64,000 nucleotides of DNA, taken from positions 1-64,000 of the forward strand of contig JAPQLC010000024.1 of the NCBI GenBank assembly GCA_030826945.1. The letters are read 5' to 3'. This document shows positions 54,032 through 63,288 of this stretch, one piece after another; position 1 is the first letter of the stretch, and each line of letters begins with the position of its first letter. Source of the stretch: Candidatus Thiobius zoothamnicola (GTDB taxonomy: Bacteria > Pseudomonadota > Gammaproteobacteria > Chromatiales > Chromatiaceae). The notes beneath the pieces are model-generated. The model was not told the origin of the DNA, did not search any database, and was given only the letters and a program-made list of their open reading frames with translations. The position numbers and the translations under genes are program-made.

Positions 54032-55714
54032 ATGGGACAGAAAGTAGAGATCGAATTACCGGATATTGGTGATTTTCACGATGTTGAGGTGATTGAGATT
54101 CTGGTCGCCGTTGGTGATCAGGTCGCTGTGGAAGACTCACTGATCGCCTTGGAAAGTGATAAGGCGACAATGGAAATACCTGCGCCGCAAGCTGGCGTGG
54201 TGCAGTCTGTTAATCTTGCCGTTGGTGACAAAATTAACCAGGGCGATGTGATTTTGACGCTGGAAATGGCGGGTGAAGCGTCGGCGGAAGCCGAAGTGGT
54301 GGAAAAGGAAACCACTGAACCGGCGTCGTCGGCTGATTCAGCACCGTCATCCGCGCCGACTGTTGAGTCAGCGGCGGCATCCACCCGTGGGCCTGTACCG
54401 ATCACAGTGCCGGATATTGGCGACTTCAAAGATGTTGAAGTGGTTGAGGTGCTGGTCGGTGAAGGTGACGCGGTGGCGGCAGAAGATTCACTGATTACCC
54501 TGGAAACGGATAAGGCGAGCATGGAGATTCCTTCGCCGCACGCCGGTCAAATCCAGCAGATCAAGGTGAACGTTGGTGACCGGATTAATGAGGGCGATGA
54601 AATTGCTCTCATGGTGGTTGGCACGATTGAGGCAACAGCTTCGGATAAGGCCCCATCAGCCAGTGGAGCAGCAGATACCGCTCCAAGTGCAGCGCAGGCG
54701 TCTGCTCCACCAGCATCCGCACCGGAACGGCGCGCCGCTGGCGAAAAAGAAGCCCAGCGTCGTCCGGTCGTGGCCAAACCATCGGATGCGCCTAAAAGCA
54801 AGGCGCATGCCAGCCCGGCGATCCGGCGTTTTGCCCGGGAACTTGGGGTGGATTTGTATCATGTGCCGGGTTCGGGAGCGAAAGGGCGCATTATCAAGGA
54901 AGATGTGCAGGCTTACGTCAAGCGTTCGTTGGCTGAGGCTGGCGCGGCGACCACATCTGTGGGGGGGGGCGAGAGATGGCGATTGCCTGCCCAGCCTGAG
55001 GTCGATTTCAGCCAATTTGGTGAAATCGAAGAAAAACCGCTGGGACGGATCAAAAAACTCAGTGGCAAGCATTTACATAATGCCTGGTTGGGTATTCCGC
55101 ATGTCACCCAGTTTGATGAGGCGGATATCACCGAGTTGGAAGCGTTCCGTAAGGGACAGAAATCCGTGGCGGAAAAGCAAGGTGTCAAATTGACCTTTAT
55201 GCCCTTTCTGATGAAGGCGTTGGCAGCGGCGATGCGCGAGTATCCGCAGTTCAATGCTTCGCTGGCACCGGATCTTGAGAATCTGATTTATAAGCAGTAT
55301 TGCCATATTGGTGTGGCGGTTGATACGCCGAATGGCTTGGTGGTGCCGGTGGTGCGCGATGTGGATCAGAAGGGTGTGTTTGACCTGGCGCGTGATTTAA
55401 TGGCGCTGAGCAGCAAGGCTCGTGAAGGTAAGTTGTCGCCCAAGGATATGCAGGGTGGTTGTTTGTCCATTTCCAGTCTGGGCGGTATTGGCGGCGTTCA
55501 GTTCACGCCGATCGTCAATTCACCCGAGGTGGCGATTCTGGGGGTATCGAAAGCGCAAATGCAGCCTAAGTGGGATGGCGATGAATTCCAGCCGCGCCTG
55601 ATGATGCCGTTCAGCTTGTCTTATGATCATCGCGTGATTGATGGGGCTGAAGGGGTGCGTTTCACCACTTATCTGGCTAATCTGCTGGGTGATATCAGGA
55701 GGCTGGTTTTGTAA
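54032..55714 (+). CDS. aceF: Pyruvate dehydrogenase E2 component, two lipoyl domains
   Basis: A 560-residue acetyltransferase. Two lipoyl domains (about 1-80 and 120-200) with lipoyl Lys in 'ESDKATMEIP' and 'ETDKASMEIP'. Linkers rich in Ala, Pro and Ser follow; then the peripheral subunit-binding domain ('ASPAIRRFARELGVD') and catalytic domain with 'YDHRVIDGAEG'. E. coli has three lipoyl domains. No lpd is adjacent. Confidence 0.96.
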   Translation: MGQKVEIELPDIGDFHDVEVIEILVAVGDQVAVEDSLIALESDKATMEIPAPQAGVVQSVNLAVGDKINQGDVILTLEMAGEASAEAEVVEKETTEPASSADSAPSSAPTVESAAASTRGPVPITVPDIGDFKDVEVVEVLVGEGDAVAAEDSLITLETDKASMEIPSPHAGQIQQIKVNVGDRINEGDEIALMVVGTIEATASDKAPSASGAADTAPSAAQASAPPASAPERRAAGEKEAQRRPVVAKPSDAPKSKAHASPAIRRFARELGVDLYHVPGSGAKGRIIKEDVQAYVKRSLAEAGAATTSVGGGERWRLPAQPEVDFSQFGEIEEKPLGRIKKLSGKHLHNAWLGIPHVTQFDEADITELEAFRKGQKSVAEKQGVKLTFMPFLMKALAAAMREYPQFNASLAPDLENLIYKQYCHIGVAVDTPNGLVVPVVRDVDQKGVFDLARDLMALSSKAREGKLSPKDMQGGCLSISSLGGIGGVQFTPIVNSPEVAILGVSKAQMQPKWDGDEFQPRLMMPFSLSYDHRVIDGAEGVRFTTYLANLLGDIRRLVL

Positions 55715-55771
55715 ACCGGCTGGTGAGGCGTGCTGTTCAGATTTTCGTCTGTTCAGCATGCCAGCCCACCT

Positions 55772-55808
55772 TTGCCAGGCCCGATTGTTGTTTTCCCGGG
55801 CTTGGCAA
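55772..55808. terminator. Bidirectional stem-loop between aceF and htpG
   Basis: Arms TTGCCAGGCCCG and CGGGCTTGGCAA, 13-base T-rich loop, in the gap between convergent genes. No clear T-run follows, so termination is likely but not certain. Confidence 0.45.
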
Positions 55809-55825
55809 GGGCAGTCTCTGCAGCG

Positions 55826-57808
55826 TTATCCCATCTCCAACATTAATTTGTTGAGGCGATGAACGAAAGCGGCTGGATCCTGTAGTTGTCCGCCTTCAGC
55901 CAGCATGGCCTGGTCGAAGACCAGTTTGGCGAGTTCGCTGAATTTGTCTTCGTCGCTTTCCTGATCCATGCGGCTGATCAGTGGGTGTTCCAGATTAATT
56001 TCCATGATCGGCGTCGGCATGTTATTGCTGGTTTGTCCCATCTGTTTCAGTACGCGCGCCAGATTCTGGCTCATGTCATAGTGATCAACCACGAGACAGG
56101 CTGGCGAGTCGGTCAGGCGGGTGGAGATGCGGACTTCTTTGACGCCATCGCCTAATGAGGTTTTCAAGCGTTCTAACAGGTGTTTGTTTTCCTCGGCGGC
56201 TTTTTCGGCCTTTTCCTTATCTTCCTTGTCCTCTAATTCACCCAGATCCAGCTCGCCTTTGGCGACGGATTGCAGGTGTTTGCCTTTGTAATCGGTGAAG
56301 TGCGACACCAGCCATTCGTCCACCCGATCCACCAGTAACAGGACTTCGATGTCTTTCTTTTTGAAGACTTCAAGGTGTGGGCTGTTACGCCCGGCGGACA
56401 GGCTGTCAGCCGTGATGTAATAGATTTTTTCCTGCTTTTCGACCATGCGCTCAATATATTGATCCAGCGAGACGTTTTGCGCGTCGCCATCAGATTTGGT
56501 GGAGGCAAAGCGCAGCAGGCCGCCGATTTTCTCTTTGTTGTTGTGGTCTTCTGATGGGCCTTCTTTAATGACGTTGCCGAATTGCTCCCAGAATTTCTGG
56601 TATTTTTCTGCGTCGTCTTTTGCCATTTTCTCCAATAGGCCAAGCACGCGTTTTACATTGGCGTTGCGAATGCTTTCGATCTTTTTGTCTTCCTGCAACA
56701 GTTCGCGCGAGACGTTTAATGGCAGGTCATCCGAGTCAACCACGCCTTTCACGAAGCGCAGGTAATGCGGCATCAATTTCGTGGCTTCATCCATGATGAA
56801 GACACGGCGTACGTACAGTTTGACGCCATGGCGTTGTTCGCGATCCCACAAATCGAATGGTGCGCGCGCCGGAATGTACAATAACGAGGTGTATTCGTGG
56901 CTGCCTTCGACCCGGTTGTGCGCCCAGGTCAGCGCATCTTCGAAGTCGTGTCCCACGCTTTTATAGAATTCCTGATATTCCTCATCTTTGATATCGGCTT
57001 TATTGCGCATCCATAGCGCCGCGCCTGTGTTGACCTTTTTCCATTCAAACGTAGGTTCGGGTGCTGGTTGGTTTTCGTCTTTTGGGGCCCCGTCGGCGGT
57101 GTTTTCCGCGCTGTTTTCAGCGTCGTCATCGGCAGCGGGTTCAGGCTCAGGCGCGGGTATTTCCTCCAGCATTTCGACCGGCATGGCGATATGGTCAGAG
57201 AATTTGTTGATGATGGTGCGTAAACGCCATTCGTCGGCGAATTCCGCTGCTTCTTCGTTCAGGTGTAAAGTGATACTCGTGCCGCGTTCGGGTTTATCAA
57301 TGGTCTCCAGGGTATAGCTGCCTTCGCCATTGGATTCCCAACGTGCTCCCTGGTCTGCGCTTGCGCCTGCCCGACGGGTTTCCAGTGTGACTTGATCTGC
57401 CACGATAAAGGCGGAGTAGAAACCCACGCCGAACTGGCCGATCAAGGCGCTGTCTTTGGTTTGATCGCCGGAAAGTTGGGCAAGGAATTTTTTGGTGCCT
57501 GAACTGGCGATGGAGCCGATGGTTTCCGTGACTTCTTCGCGGCTCATGCCGATACCATTGTCTTCGATAGTTATGGTTCTGGCGTCTTTATCGACATGCA
57601 CGCGGATGCGCAGATTGGCCTCGCCTTCATATAAGCTGTCATTGCTCAGCGCTTCAAAACGCAGCTTTTCGGCGGCGTCTGAGGCATTGGAAATCAGCTC
57701 GCGCAGGAAAATCTCTTTGTTGCTGTAAAGTGAGCGAATCACCAGGTTGAGCACTTGGCTGACTTCCGCCTGGAATTCACGGGTTTCTTTTTGGGCATCT
57801 ACTGACAT
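55826..57808 (-). CDS. htpG: Chaperone HtpG (Hsp90) with acidic linker
   Basis: A 660-residue Hsp90. ATG 57808 follows GGAGAC. ATP-binding 'ELISNASDAAEKLRFEAL', 'DNGIGMSREE', 'GQFGVGFYSAFIVAD'. Between the N-terminal and middle domains (about 217-253) is an insertion of ~35 acidic/Pro/Ala residues ('PEPEPAADDDAENSAEN'), not in E. coli HtpG (624 residues). Dimer C-terminus 'PTPIMEINLEHPLI'. Confidence 0.95.
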   Translation of the reverse strand: MSVDAQKETREFQAEVSQVLNLVIRSLYSNKEIFLRELISNASDAAEKLRFEALSNDSLYEGEANLRIRVHVDKDARTITIEDNGIGMSREEVTETIGSIASSGTKKFLAQLSGDQTKDSALIGQFGVGFYSAFIVADQVTLETRRAGASADQGARWESNGEGSYTLETIDKPERGTSITLHLNEEAAEFADEWRLRTIINKFSDHIAMPVEMLEEIPAPEPEPAADDDAENSAENTADGAPKDENQPAPEPTFEWKKVNTGAALWMRNKADIKDEEYQEFYKSVGHDFEDALTWAHNRVEGSHEYTSLLYIPARAPFDLWDREQRHGVKLYVRRVFIMDEATKLMPHYLRFVKGVVDSDDLPLNVSRELLQEDKKIESIRNANVKRVLGLLEKMAKDDAEKYQKFWEQFGNVIKEGPSEDHNNKEKIGGLLRFASTKSDGDAQNVSLDQYIERMVEKQEKIYYITADSLSAGRNSPHLEVFKKKDIEVLLLVDRVDEWLVSHFTDYKGKHLQSVAKGELDLGELEDKEDKEKAEKAAEENKHLLERLKTSLGDGVKEVRISTRLTDSPACLVVDHYDMSQNLARVLKQMGQTSNNMPTPIMEINLEHPLISRMDQESDEDKFSELAKLVFDQAMLAEGGQLQDPAAFVHRLNKLMLEMG

Positions 57809-58075
57809 ACAGGTCTCCTTTAGCAGGATGTTGAAAAAATGAATGTTCCAAAAGTCCTGCGGATAATACGTGGATATATAGCCTAACCTATGGCTGCATT
57901 TAATCTTGATTTCCCGCCGTTTGCGGCGGGTGCCAAGCCGATGGGGTTGCCCCGAGGAGAGGTGGAGTTCTTCCCTTGGGGTGTCGGCGGGGTTGACCTG
58001 CGTCAATCTGGGGTTTGTTTGGTGTAATTCAAGGCGTATTTGCTGCTGGTGGGGGTGGATTGAAGAAAAACCGGC

Positions 58076-59293
58076 TTATTGATAGGTGGTTTGTACGTAC
58101 TGATTGACGATTTGCTTAAATTGATCGGCGATATCCTGTCCTTTCAGGGTGGTCGTTTTGATGCCGTCAATGTACACAGGTGCTGAGGGTTGTTCGCCTG
58201 TGCCCGGCAGGCTGATACCGATATTGGCATGTTTGCTTTCGCCCGGCCCATTCACCACGCAACCCATCACGGCAACATCCATATTTTCCACACCTGGGTA
58301 TTGTTGTTTCCAGTAGGGGATTTGTTCGCGCAGATAGGTTTGGATGTCCTGCGCCAGGGTTTGAAAGTAAGTGCTGGTGGTGCGACCGCAGCCTGGGCAG
58401 GCGATCACCGTTGGGGTGAAGGCGCGCAGCCCCATGGATTGCAGGATTTCTTGTGCCACGCGCACTTCCTGAGTGCGGTCGCCGCCGGGTTCCGGGGTGA
58501 GGGAAATTCTTATGGTGTCGCCAATGCCTTGTTGTAACAGAACGGCGAGCGCGGCGGTGGAGGCCACAATACCTTTTGATCCCATGCCGGCTTCCGTCAG
58601 GCCAAGATGTAAAGCATGATCGCAGTGGTTGGCCAGGGTTTGGTAAACGGCGATCAGGTCCTGCACCCGGCTCATTTTGCAGGACAGGGTGATACGGTTG
58701 CGTGGCAAACCAATGTGTTCGGCTTGCGCGGCGCTTTGCAGGGCTGAGGCGACCATGATTTCGTGCATCATGTGATCAGCATCCAGTGGATTGGACGCGC
58801 GCGCGTTTTCATCCATCATTTTGGCGGCCAGGGTTTTATCCAATGAACCCCAATTGACGCCAATGCGTATCGCCTTGTCATAGCGGATGGCGGTTTCAAT
58901 CATGCTGGCGAATCGGGCGTCATGTTTTTTACCGCCGCCTACGTTACCCGGGTTGATGCGGTATTTGGCCAGTGCTTGAGCGCATTCTGGGTATTTTTCC
59001 AGCAGTTGGTGCCCATTGTAGTGAAAGTCGCCCACTATCGGCACGTTGATGCCTTGCGCATCCAGTTTCTCGCGGATGACGGGCGCAGCGGCGGCGGCGG
59101 CGTCATTGTTGACGGTCATGCGCACGATTTCAGAGCCGGCGCGCGCCAGTTCAGCGATTTGTCGTGTAGTGGCTGATATGTCGGCTGTATCCGTATTCGT
59201 CATGGATTGCACCGCGATGGGGGCTTGGCCGCCAATAATCAGGTGTTGAATGGATACGCTGATGGATTTTCTACGGGATATTTGAGGATTCAT
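58076..59293 (-). CDS. ispG: (E)-4-hydroxy-3-methylbut-2-enyl-diphosphate synthase IspG
   Basis: A 405-residue iron-sulfur enzyme of the MEP isoprenoid pathway. '[20 protein letters not shown]' (TIM barrel start), '[11 protein letters not shown]', 'RINPGNVGG', and the [4Fe-4S] Cys in '[11 protein letters not shown]' and '[12 protein letters not shown]'. ATG 59293 fits the family. ispG usually follows a hypothetical TPR gene or hisS, not seen here. Confidence 0.96.
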   Translation of the reverse strand: MNPQISRRKSISVSIQHLIIGGQAPIAVQSMTNTDTADISATTRQIAELARAGSEIVRMTVNNDAAAAAAPVIREKLDAQGINVPIVGDFHYNGHQLLEKYPECAQALAKYRINPGNVGGGKKHDARFASMIETAIRYDKAIRIGVNWGSLDKTLAAKMMDENARASNPLDADHMMHEIMVASALQSAAQAEHIGLPRNRITLSCKMSRVQDLIAVYQTLANHCDHALHLGLTEAGMGSKGIVASTAALAVLLQQGIGDTIRISLTPEPGGDRTQEVRVAQEILQSMGLRAFTPTVIACPGCGRTTSTYFQTLAQDIQTYLREQIPYWKQQYPGVENMDVAVMGCVVNGPGESKHANIGISLPGTGEQPSAPVYIDGIKTTTLKGQDIADQFKQIVNQYVQTTYQ

Positions 59294-59465
59294 CGGATTT
59301 GGCCGCTTGTTGTTTCTCAGTGCGTACGGATTGAGTTTTCCAGGTCGCACATTCTATGCTGATGAGTTGATTTCAGGATAATGGAATTAGGGGTGGCGAA
59401 GGTGTTGGTGCGGGAATGCGATGTTTTTAAAGTGTTGCCAAGTATTTCGAGGCCTAATATTAGAA

Positions 59466-59494
59466 TTGACTAATAAGTTTATGTTTCTTAGAAT
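59466..59494 (+). promoter_or_regulatory. Predicted sigma-70 promoter of the cco operon
   Basis: TTGACT (59466-59471), 17 bases, TAGAAT (59489-59494); both boxes match 5 of 6 consensus bases. Transcription would begin near 59501, leaving a leader of ~120 bases before ccoN. No clear FNR/Anr box (TTGAT-N4-ATCAA) is seen; a TTGATCAA at ~59528 is only a half-site pair without spacing. Confidence 0.6.
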
Positions 59495-59619
59495 GAGTCG
59501 GTTTTAGCTGCTTTTTTCAGGGGATAAGTTGATCAAAGTTATGTTATCTTGATTAGTGGCTATCTGACCGGTTAATATTAAACTGATATTTCATCATCTA
59601 ACGCGTGAGGTTTTTAGCC

Positions 59620-61083
59620 ATGGTTCAAGGAGCTGTCGCCAATACGCAGTACAATTACGAGATCGTAAAAAAATTCGCCATCATGTCGCTAGTCTGGGGC
59701 GTGTTCGGTATGTCGGGCGGCGTGTATATTGCCGCTGAGCTGGCTTTTCCGTTTCTCAATTTTGATATTGCGCAAATTACTTTTGGACGCTTGCGTCCGG
59801 TGCATACTTCTCTGGTGATTTTTGGTTTTGGCGGCAATGCGTTGTTTGCAACCTCCTATTATGTCGTACAGAGAACCTGTCAAACGCCATTGGCGAGCAA
59901 TTGGATGGCGGGGTTGACATTCTGGGGCTGGCAAGCTGTGTTGTTTCTTGGCGTGCTGAGCTATATGAATGGCATCGTTGATAGCAGCAAGGAATATGCT
60001 GAGTTCCCCTGGTATCTTGATATTTTGATTGCGATTGTCTGGATAGCGTATTTCGCGGTTTTCTTATTGACTTTGTTGCGTCGTTCCCAGCCGCATATTT
60101 ATGTCGCGAATTGGTTTTATCTGGCTTTTATTCTGGCGACTGCGATTCTGCATATTTTCCGCAATTTGTCCGTGCCGGTCGGTTTGTTTCACCCTGACTC
60201 TTACAGTGTTTACGCTGGTGTTCAAGATGCCATGGTGCAATGGTGGTATGGACACAATTCCGTTGGCTTTTTCCTGACAGCGGCTTTTTTGGGCATGATG
60301 TACTATTTTGTGCCTAAGCAGGCAGGCCGCCCCATTTATTCCTATCGTCTGTCCATCATACATTTCTGGGCTTTATCCTTCATGTACATGTGGGTTGGCG
60401 GCCATCATTTACATTGGACCGCGTTGCCGGACTGGGCGTCTTCGCTGGCGGCGGCTTTTTCCATCATGCTGTTGATGCCGTCGTGGGGCGGTATGATCAA
60501 TGGCATTATGACTTTGTCTGGTGCCTGGGATAAGTTGCGCACTGACCCGATCATGCTGTTTATGATCACCGCGCTGTCATTTTATGGCATGTCTACTTTT
60601 GAAGGGCCGATGATGTCGCTCAAGAGCGTGAATGCGTTGTCGCACTACACTGACTGGACGATTGGTCATGTCCATTCGGGGGCTTTGGGTTGGGTGGCAA
60701 TGATAACGTTTGGTTCTCTGTATCACATGATGCCGCGTTTGTGGGAAACCCGTTTGTATAGCACCAAGTTGGTGTATGTGCATTTTTGGTTGGCGACTAT
60801 TGGTATTGTGCTGTACATCTCCGCTATGTGGGTATCTGGTATTGGCCAGGGTTTGATGTTGCGCGCCTTCGACCAATACGGCAATTTGGCTTACACTTTT
60901 ATCGAAACAGTCAGTTTCATGCATCTTCCATTGGTCGTACGCATGGTTGGTGGAATGCTCTTCGTCAGCGGTTTGTTGCTGATGTGTTTCAATATTTACA
61001 TGACAATACGTCATGCGAAACATGAGCAGAAAGCGATTGAGGAGGCTCAGCTTGCCGCCAAATTGGCGCGGGCGGGCGTGTGA
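59620..61083 (+). CDS. ccoN: cbb3-type cytochrome c oxidase subunit I
   Basis: A 487-residue, 12-helix haem-copper oxidase catalytic subunit. '[20 protein letters not shown]' (low-spin haem His), '[17 protein letters not shown]' (CuB His), '[14 protein letters not shown]' (CuB pair), '[10 protein letters not shown]' (haem b3). ATG 59620 follows GTGAGG. It reduces O2 with high affinity and pumps protons. Confidence 0.97.
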   Translation: MVQGAVANTQYNYEIVKKFAIMSLVWGVFGMSGGVYIAAELAFPFLNFDIAQITFGRLRPVHTSLVIFGFGGNALFATSYYVVQRTCQTPLASNWMAGLTFWGWQAVLFLGVLSYMNGIVDSSKEYAEFPWYLDILIAIVWIAYFAVFLLTLLRRSQPHIYVANWFYLAFILATAILHIFRNLSVPVGLFHPDSYSVYAGVQDAMVQWWYGHNSVGFFLTAAFLGMMYYFVPKQAGRPIYSYRLSIIHFWALSFMYMWVGGHHLHWTALPDWASSLAAAFSIMLLMPSWGGMINGIMTLSGAWDKLRTDPIMLFMITALSFYGMSTFEGPMMSLKSVNALSHYTDWTIGHVHSGALGWVAMITFGSLYHMMPRLWETRLYSTKLVYVHFWLATIGIVLYISAMWVSGIGQGLMLRAFDQYGNLAYTFIETVSFMHLPLVVRMVGGMLFVSGLLLMCFNIYMTIRHAKHEQKAIEEAQLAAKLARAGV

Positions 61084-61192
61084 TTGAACGCCTTGGTGGT
61101 TTCCTGATTGCCAAGACGCAGTGGGGCAGGGTTGAAACTCTGCCCATATTACGAAAATTCTGGTTTGGTCAGAACTTCGTAAGGAGCTAATA

Positions 61193-61933
61193 ATGAAATT
61201 GACTCATGAGAGCATTGAGATTAATGCTGGCTTGATGGTGGCTTTGGTCATGCTCGCCATCACTATTGGTGGTTTGGTTGAGATTGTCCCCTTGTATTAC
61301 ATTGAGGACACGGTTGAGAAAGTCTCAGGTATTCGACCATATACGCCGCTTGAACAGCGTGGCCGGGATATTTATATCCGTGAAGGTTGCGTGACTTGCC
61401 ATTCACAGATGATTCGTCCATTCCGCGATGAAGATATGCGTTATGGGCACTATTCGTTGGCGGCTGAGTCCAAATATGATCATCCGTTTTTGTGGGGTTC
61501 CAAGCGCACCGGGCCGGATTTAGCGCGGGTTGGTGGTAAGTATTCGAATGCGTGGCATACCCAGCATTTGAATAATCCGCGCGATGTGGTGCCTGAATCC
61601 ATCATGCCGGCTTACCCATGGTTGCTGAAAAATGAATTGGGTTATTCGGATGTTGCGGATCGCATGCGTGCGCTAAAAATGGTTGGCGTGCCTTATTCTG
61701 AAACAGATGATGAATATGTGGCGAATGTAAAGCAGTTTGGTGAGGAAGTGGCCAACATGCTGGATATTAACCGGGCTGAGGAAAATTTGGTGGCCCAGGC
61801 GCAAAGCCAGAATTATGACGGAAATCGCAAGCGCTTGACTGAAATGGATGCATTGGTCGCTTATTTGCAGGTTTTAGGCACTATGGTCGATTTCAGCCAA
61901 TATGACGAAGGGTATTTCGCCACATTCCGTTGA
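61193..61933 (+). CDS. ccoO: cbb3-type cytochrome c oxidase subunit II (monohaem)
   Basis: A 246-residue membrane-anchored c-type cytochrome with haem site '[14 protein letters not shown]' and axial Met later. AAGGAG precedes the ATG. It passes electrons from CcoP to CcoN. Confidence 0.96.
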   Translation: MKLTHESIEINAGLMVALVMLAITIGGLVEIVPLYYIEDTVEKVSGIRPYTPLEQRGRDIYIREGCVTCHSQMIRPFRDEDMRYGHYSLAAESKYDHPFLWGSKRTGPDLARVGGKYSNAWHTQHLNNPRDVVPESIMPAYPWLLKNELGYSDVADRMRALKMVGVPYSETDDEYVANVKQFGEEVANMLDINRAEENLVAQAQSQNYDGNRKRLTEMDALVAYLQVLGTMVDFSQYDEGYFATFR

Positions 61934-61992
61934 GGTGTTTACACAAGGGCGAAAGCTTTTTTGTGGTAACTGCTGAGTTGAGAAAGCATTGG

Positions 61993-62018
61993 CCTCCTCG
62001 GGTTGTACGGGGAGGAGG
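61993..62018 (+). other. Hairpin between ccoO and ccoQ
   Basis: Arms CCTCCTC and GAGGAGG with a 12-base loop, 60 bases after the ccoO stop, in a 156-base non-coding spacer. No T-run. It might protect the upstream message or reduce read-through; it precedes the ribosome site of ccoQ. Confidence 0.4.
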
Positions 62019-62089
62019 GCTTGCATGTGTAAGTGCATCTTGATGTGCGTCTGATGTTTCCAACTAACAGCGATTTGGAGGTAATGACA

Positions 62090-62284
62090 ATGTTTGAATG
62101 GTTATCCAATATGGAAAACACTAAACCACTCGCATTGGTGATCTTTTTTATCAGTTATGTTGGCATTGTGTGGTATGTCGTAGCCAATAGAAAACGCAGT
62201 CAACGTTTGGAGTCGTATAAAAACATTCCATTCCAAGAAGACGATGCATTGAAAACGCAAGACAAGGTTGAGAAAAATGGCTGA
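62090..62284 (+). CDS. ccoQ: CcoQ/FixQ small subunit of cbb3 oxidase
   Basis: A 64-residue protein with one membrane helix ('PLALVIFFISYVGIVWYVVA') and a charged C-terminus, as in CcoQ. ATG 62090 is favoured over 62084 as it lies eight bases after GGAGG. The stop overlaps the ccoP start. Confidence 0.85.
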   Translation: MFEWLSNMENTKPLALVIFFISYVGIVWYVVANRKRSQRLESYKNIPFQEDDALKTQDKVEKNG

Positions 62285-63200
62285 GCAATTACAAAACAAA
62301 GCGGTGCAGACCACGGGGCATGCCTGGGATGGTGATTTGCAAGAATTCAACAATCCTTTGCCGAGTTGGTGGTTGTGGGCTTTTTATGCTTCAGTCCTGT
62401 TTGCGTTGGTTTATTGGGTGTTATTTCCGGCTTGGCCGATCGGTAGCGATTATACCAAGGGGTTGGCGACAGCCACTTTTAAAAATGATCAGGGTGAAGA
62501 AGTGACGATGGGATGGAACTCCCGTGCCGCTTTTATCCAGGAGATGCAGGAGGGAGGTGATGCTTTGAAACAAAAAGCGTATTTGCAAAAAGTATCAGCG
62601 GCTTCCTACGATGAAATCTCCCGTGATCCTGAAATGACGGCGTTTGCTGAATCGCTGGCGAAAGTGGTGTTTGCGGATAATTGTGCGGCATGCCATGGGA
62701 TTGGTGGAACCCCGCCGATTGTCGGTTTATACCCGAATCTGCGGGATGATGATTGGCTTTGGGGCGGAACCTTCGGGCAAATTGAACATACCATAAGCCA
62801 GGGCCGGATTGGTTTCATGCCAGCGTTTGGTAAGGTGTTGGATACAGGTCAGGTTGATCAGCTTGCGCATTATGTGTTGGGTTTGTCTGGCCATGAGGTG
62901 GATCCCGCGAAAGCGAAGCTTGGCGAAGTGATTTTCCAAGGGGAAGAGGGGGGGTGTCATTACTGCCATACCCAAAGTGGCAAAGGCTTGTATTCACAAG
63001 GCGCAGCTAACCTGACGGATGCTATTTGGACTGTGGCTGATGTTACGGGTCAAAATGATTTGAAAGATAAAGTTAAACTGGTCAGCCAAGTGATTGATGA
63101 AGGTATTCAACGTGAGATGCCGGGTTGGTCCAAGCGTCTCAGTGAGATCGAAATCAAATTGTTGACCGTTTACGTTCATAGTTTGAGTGGTGGTGAATAG
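62277..63200 (+). CDS. ccoP: cbb3-type cytochrome c oxidase subunit III (dihaem)
   Basis: A 307-residue protein: 'HAWDGDLQEFNNPLPSWW' start, one membrane helix, then two haem c domains with 'NCAACHGIGG' and 'GCHYCHTQSG'. ATG 62277 overlaps ccoQ by eight bases. Confidence 0.96.
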   Translation: MAEQLQNKAVQTTGHAWDGDLQEFNNPLPSWWLWAFYASVLFALVYWVLFPAWPIGSDYTKGLATATFKNDQGEEVTMGWNSRAAFIQEMQEGGDALKQKAYLQKVSAASYDEISRDPEMTAFAESLAKVVFADNCAACHGIGGTPPIVGLYPNLRDDDWLWGGTFGQIEHTISQGRIGFMPAFGKVLDTGQVDQLAHYVLGLSGHEVDPAKAKLGEVIFQGEEGGCHYCHTQSGKGLYSQGAANLTDAIWTVADVTGQNDLKDKVKLVSQVIDEGIQREMPGWSKRLSEIEIKLLTVYVHSLSGGE

Positions 63201-63288
63201 CGTGTTAACTTGCTGATTGCTGTGTACGCTAGTTTCTTAACATTTTCCGGTTCCAATGGAGTGTGTCCCATCAGCCAGGAATATTAAT

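Noticed and set aside
57809..58075. Sigma-32 heat-shock promoter upstream of htpG
   Set aside because: CCCCAT occurs on the minus strand but no CTTGAA-like box at the proper distance; only a short CCCGCCG/CGGCGGG hairpin is clear.
59526..59560. FNR/Anr site upstream of ccoN (TTGATCAA and a nearby TTGAT)
   Set aside because: The half-sites do not have the required four-base spacing.
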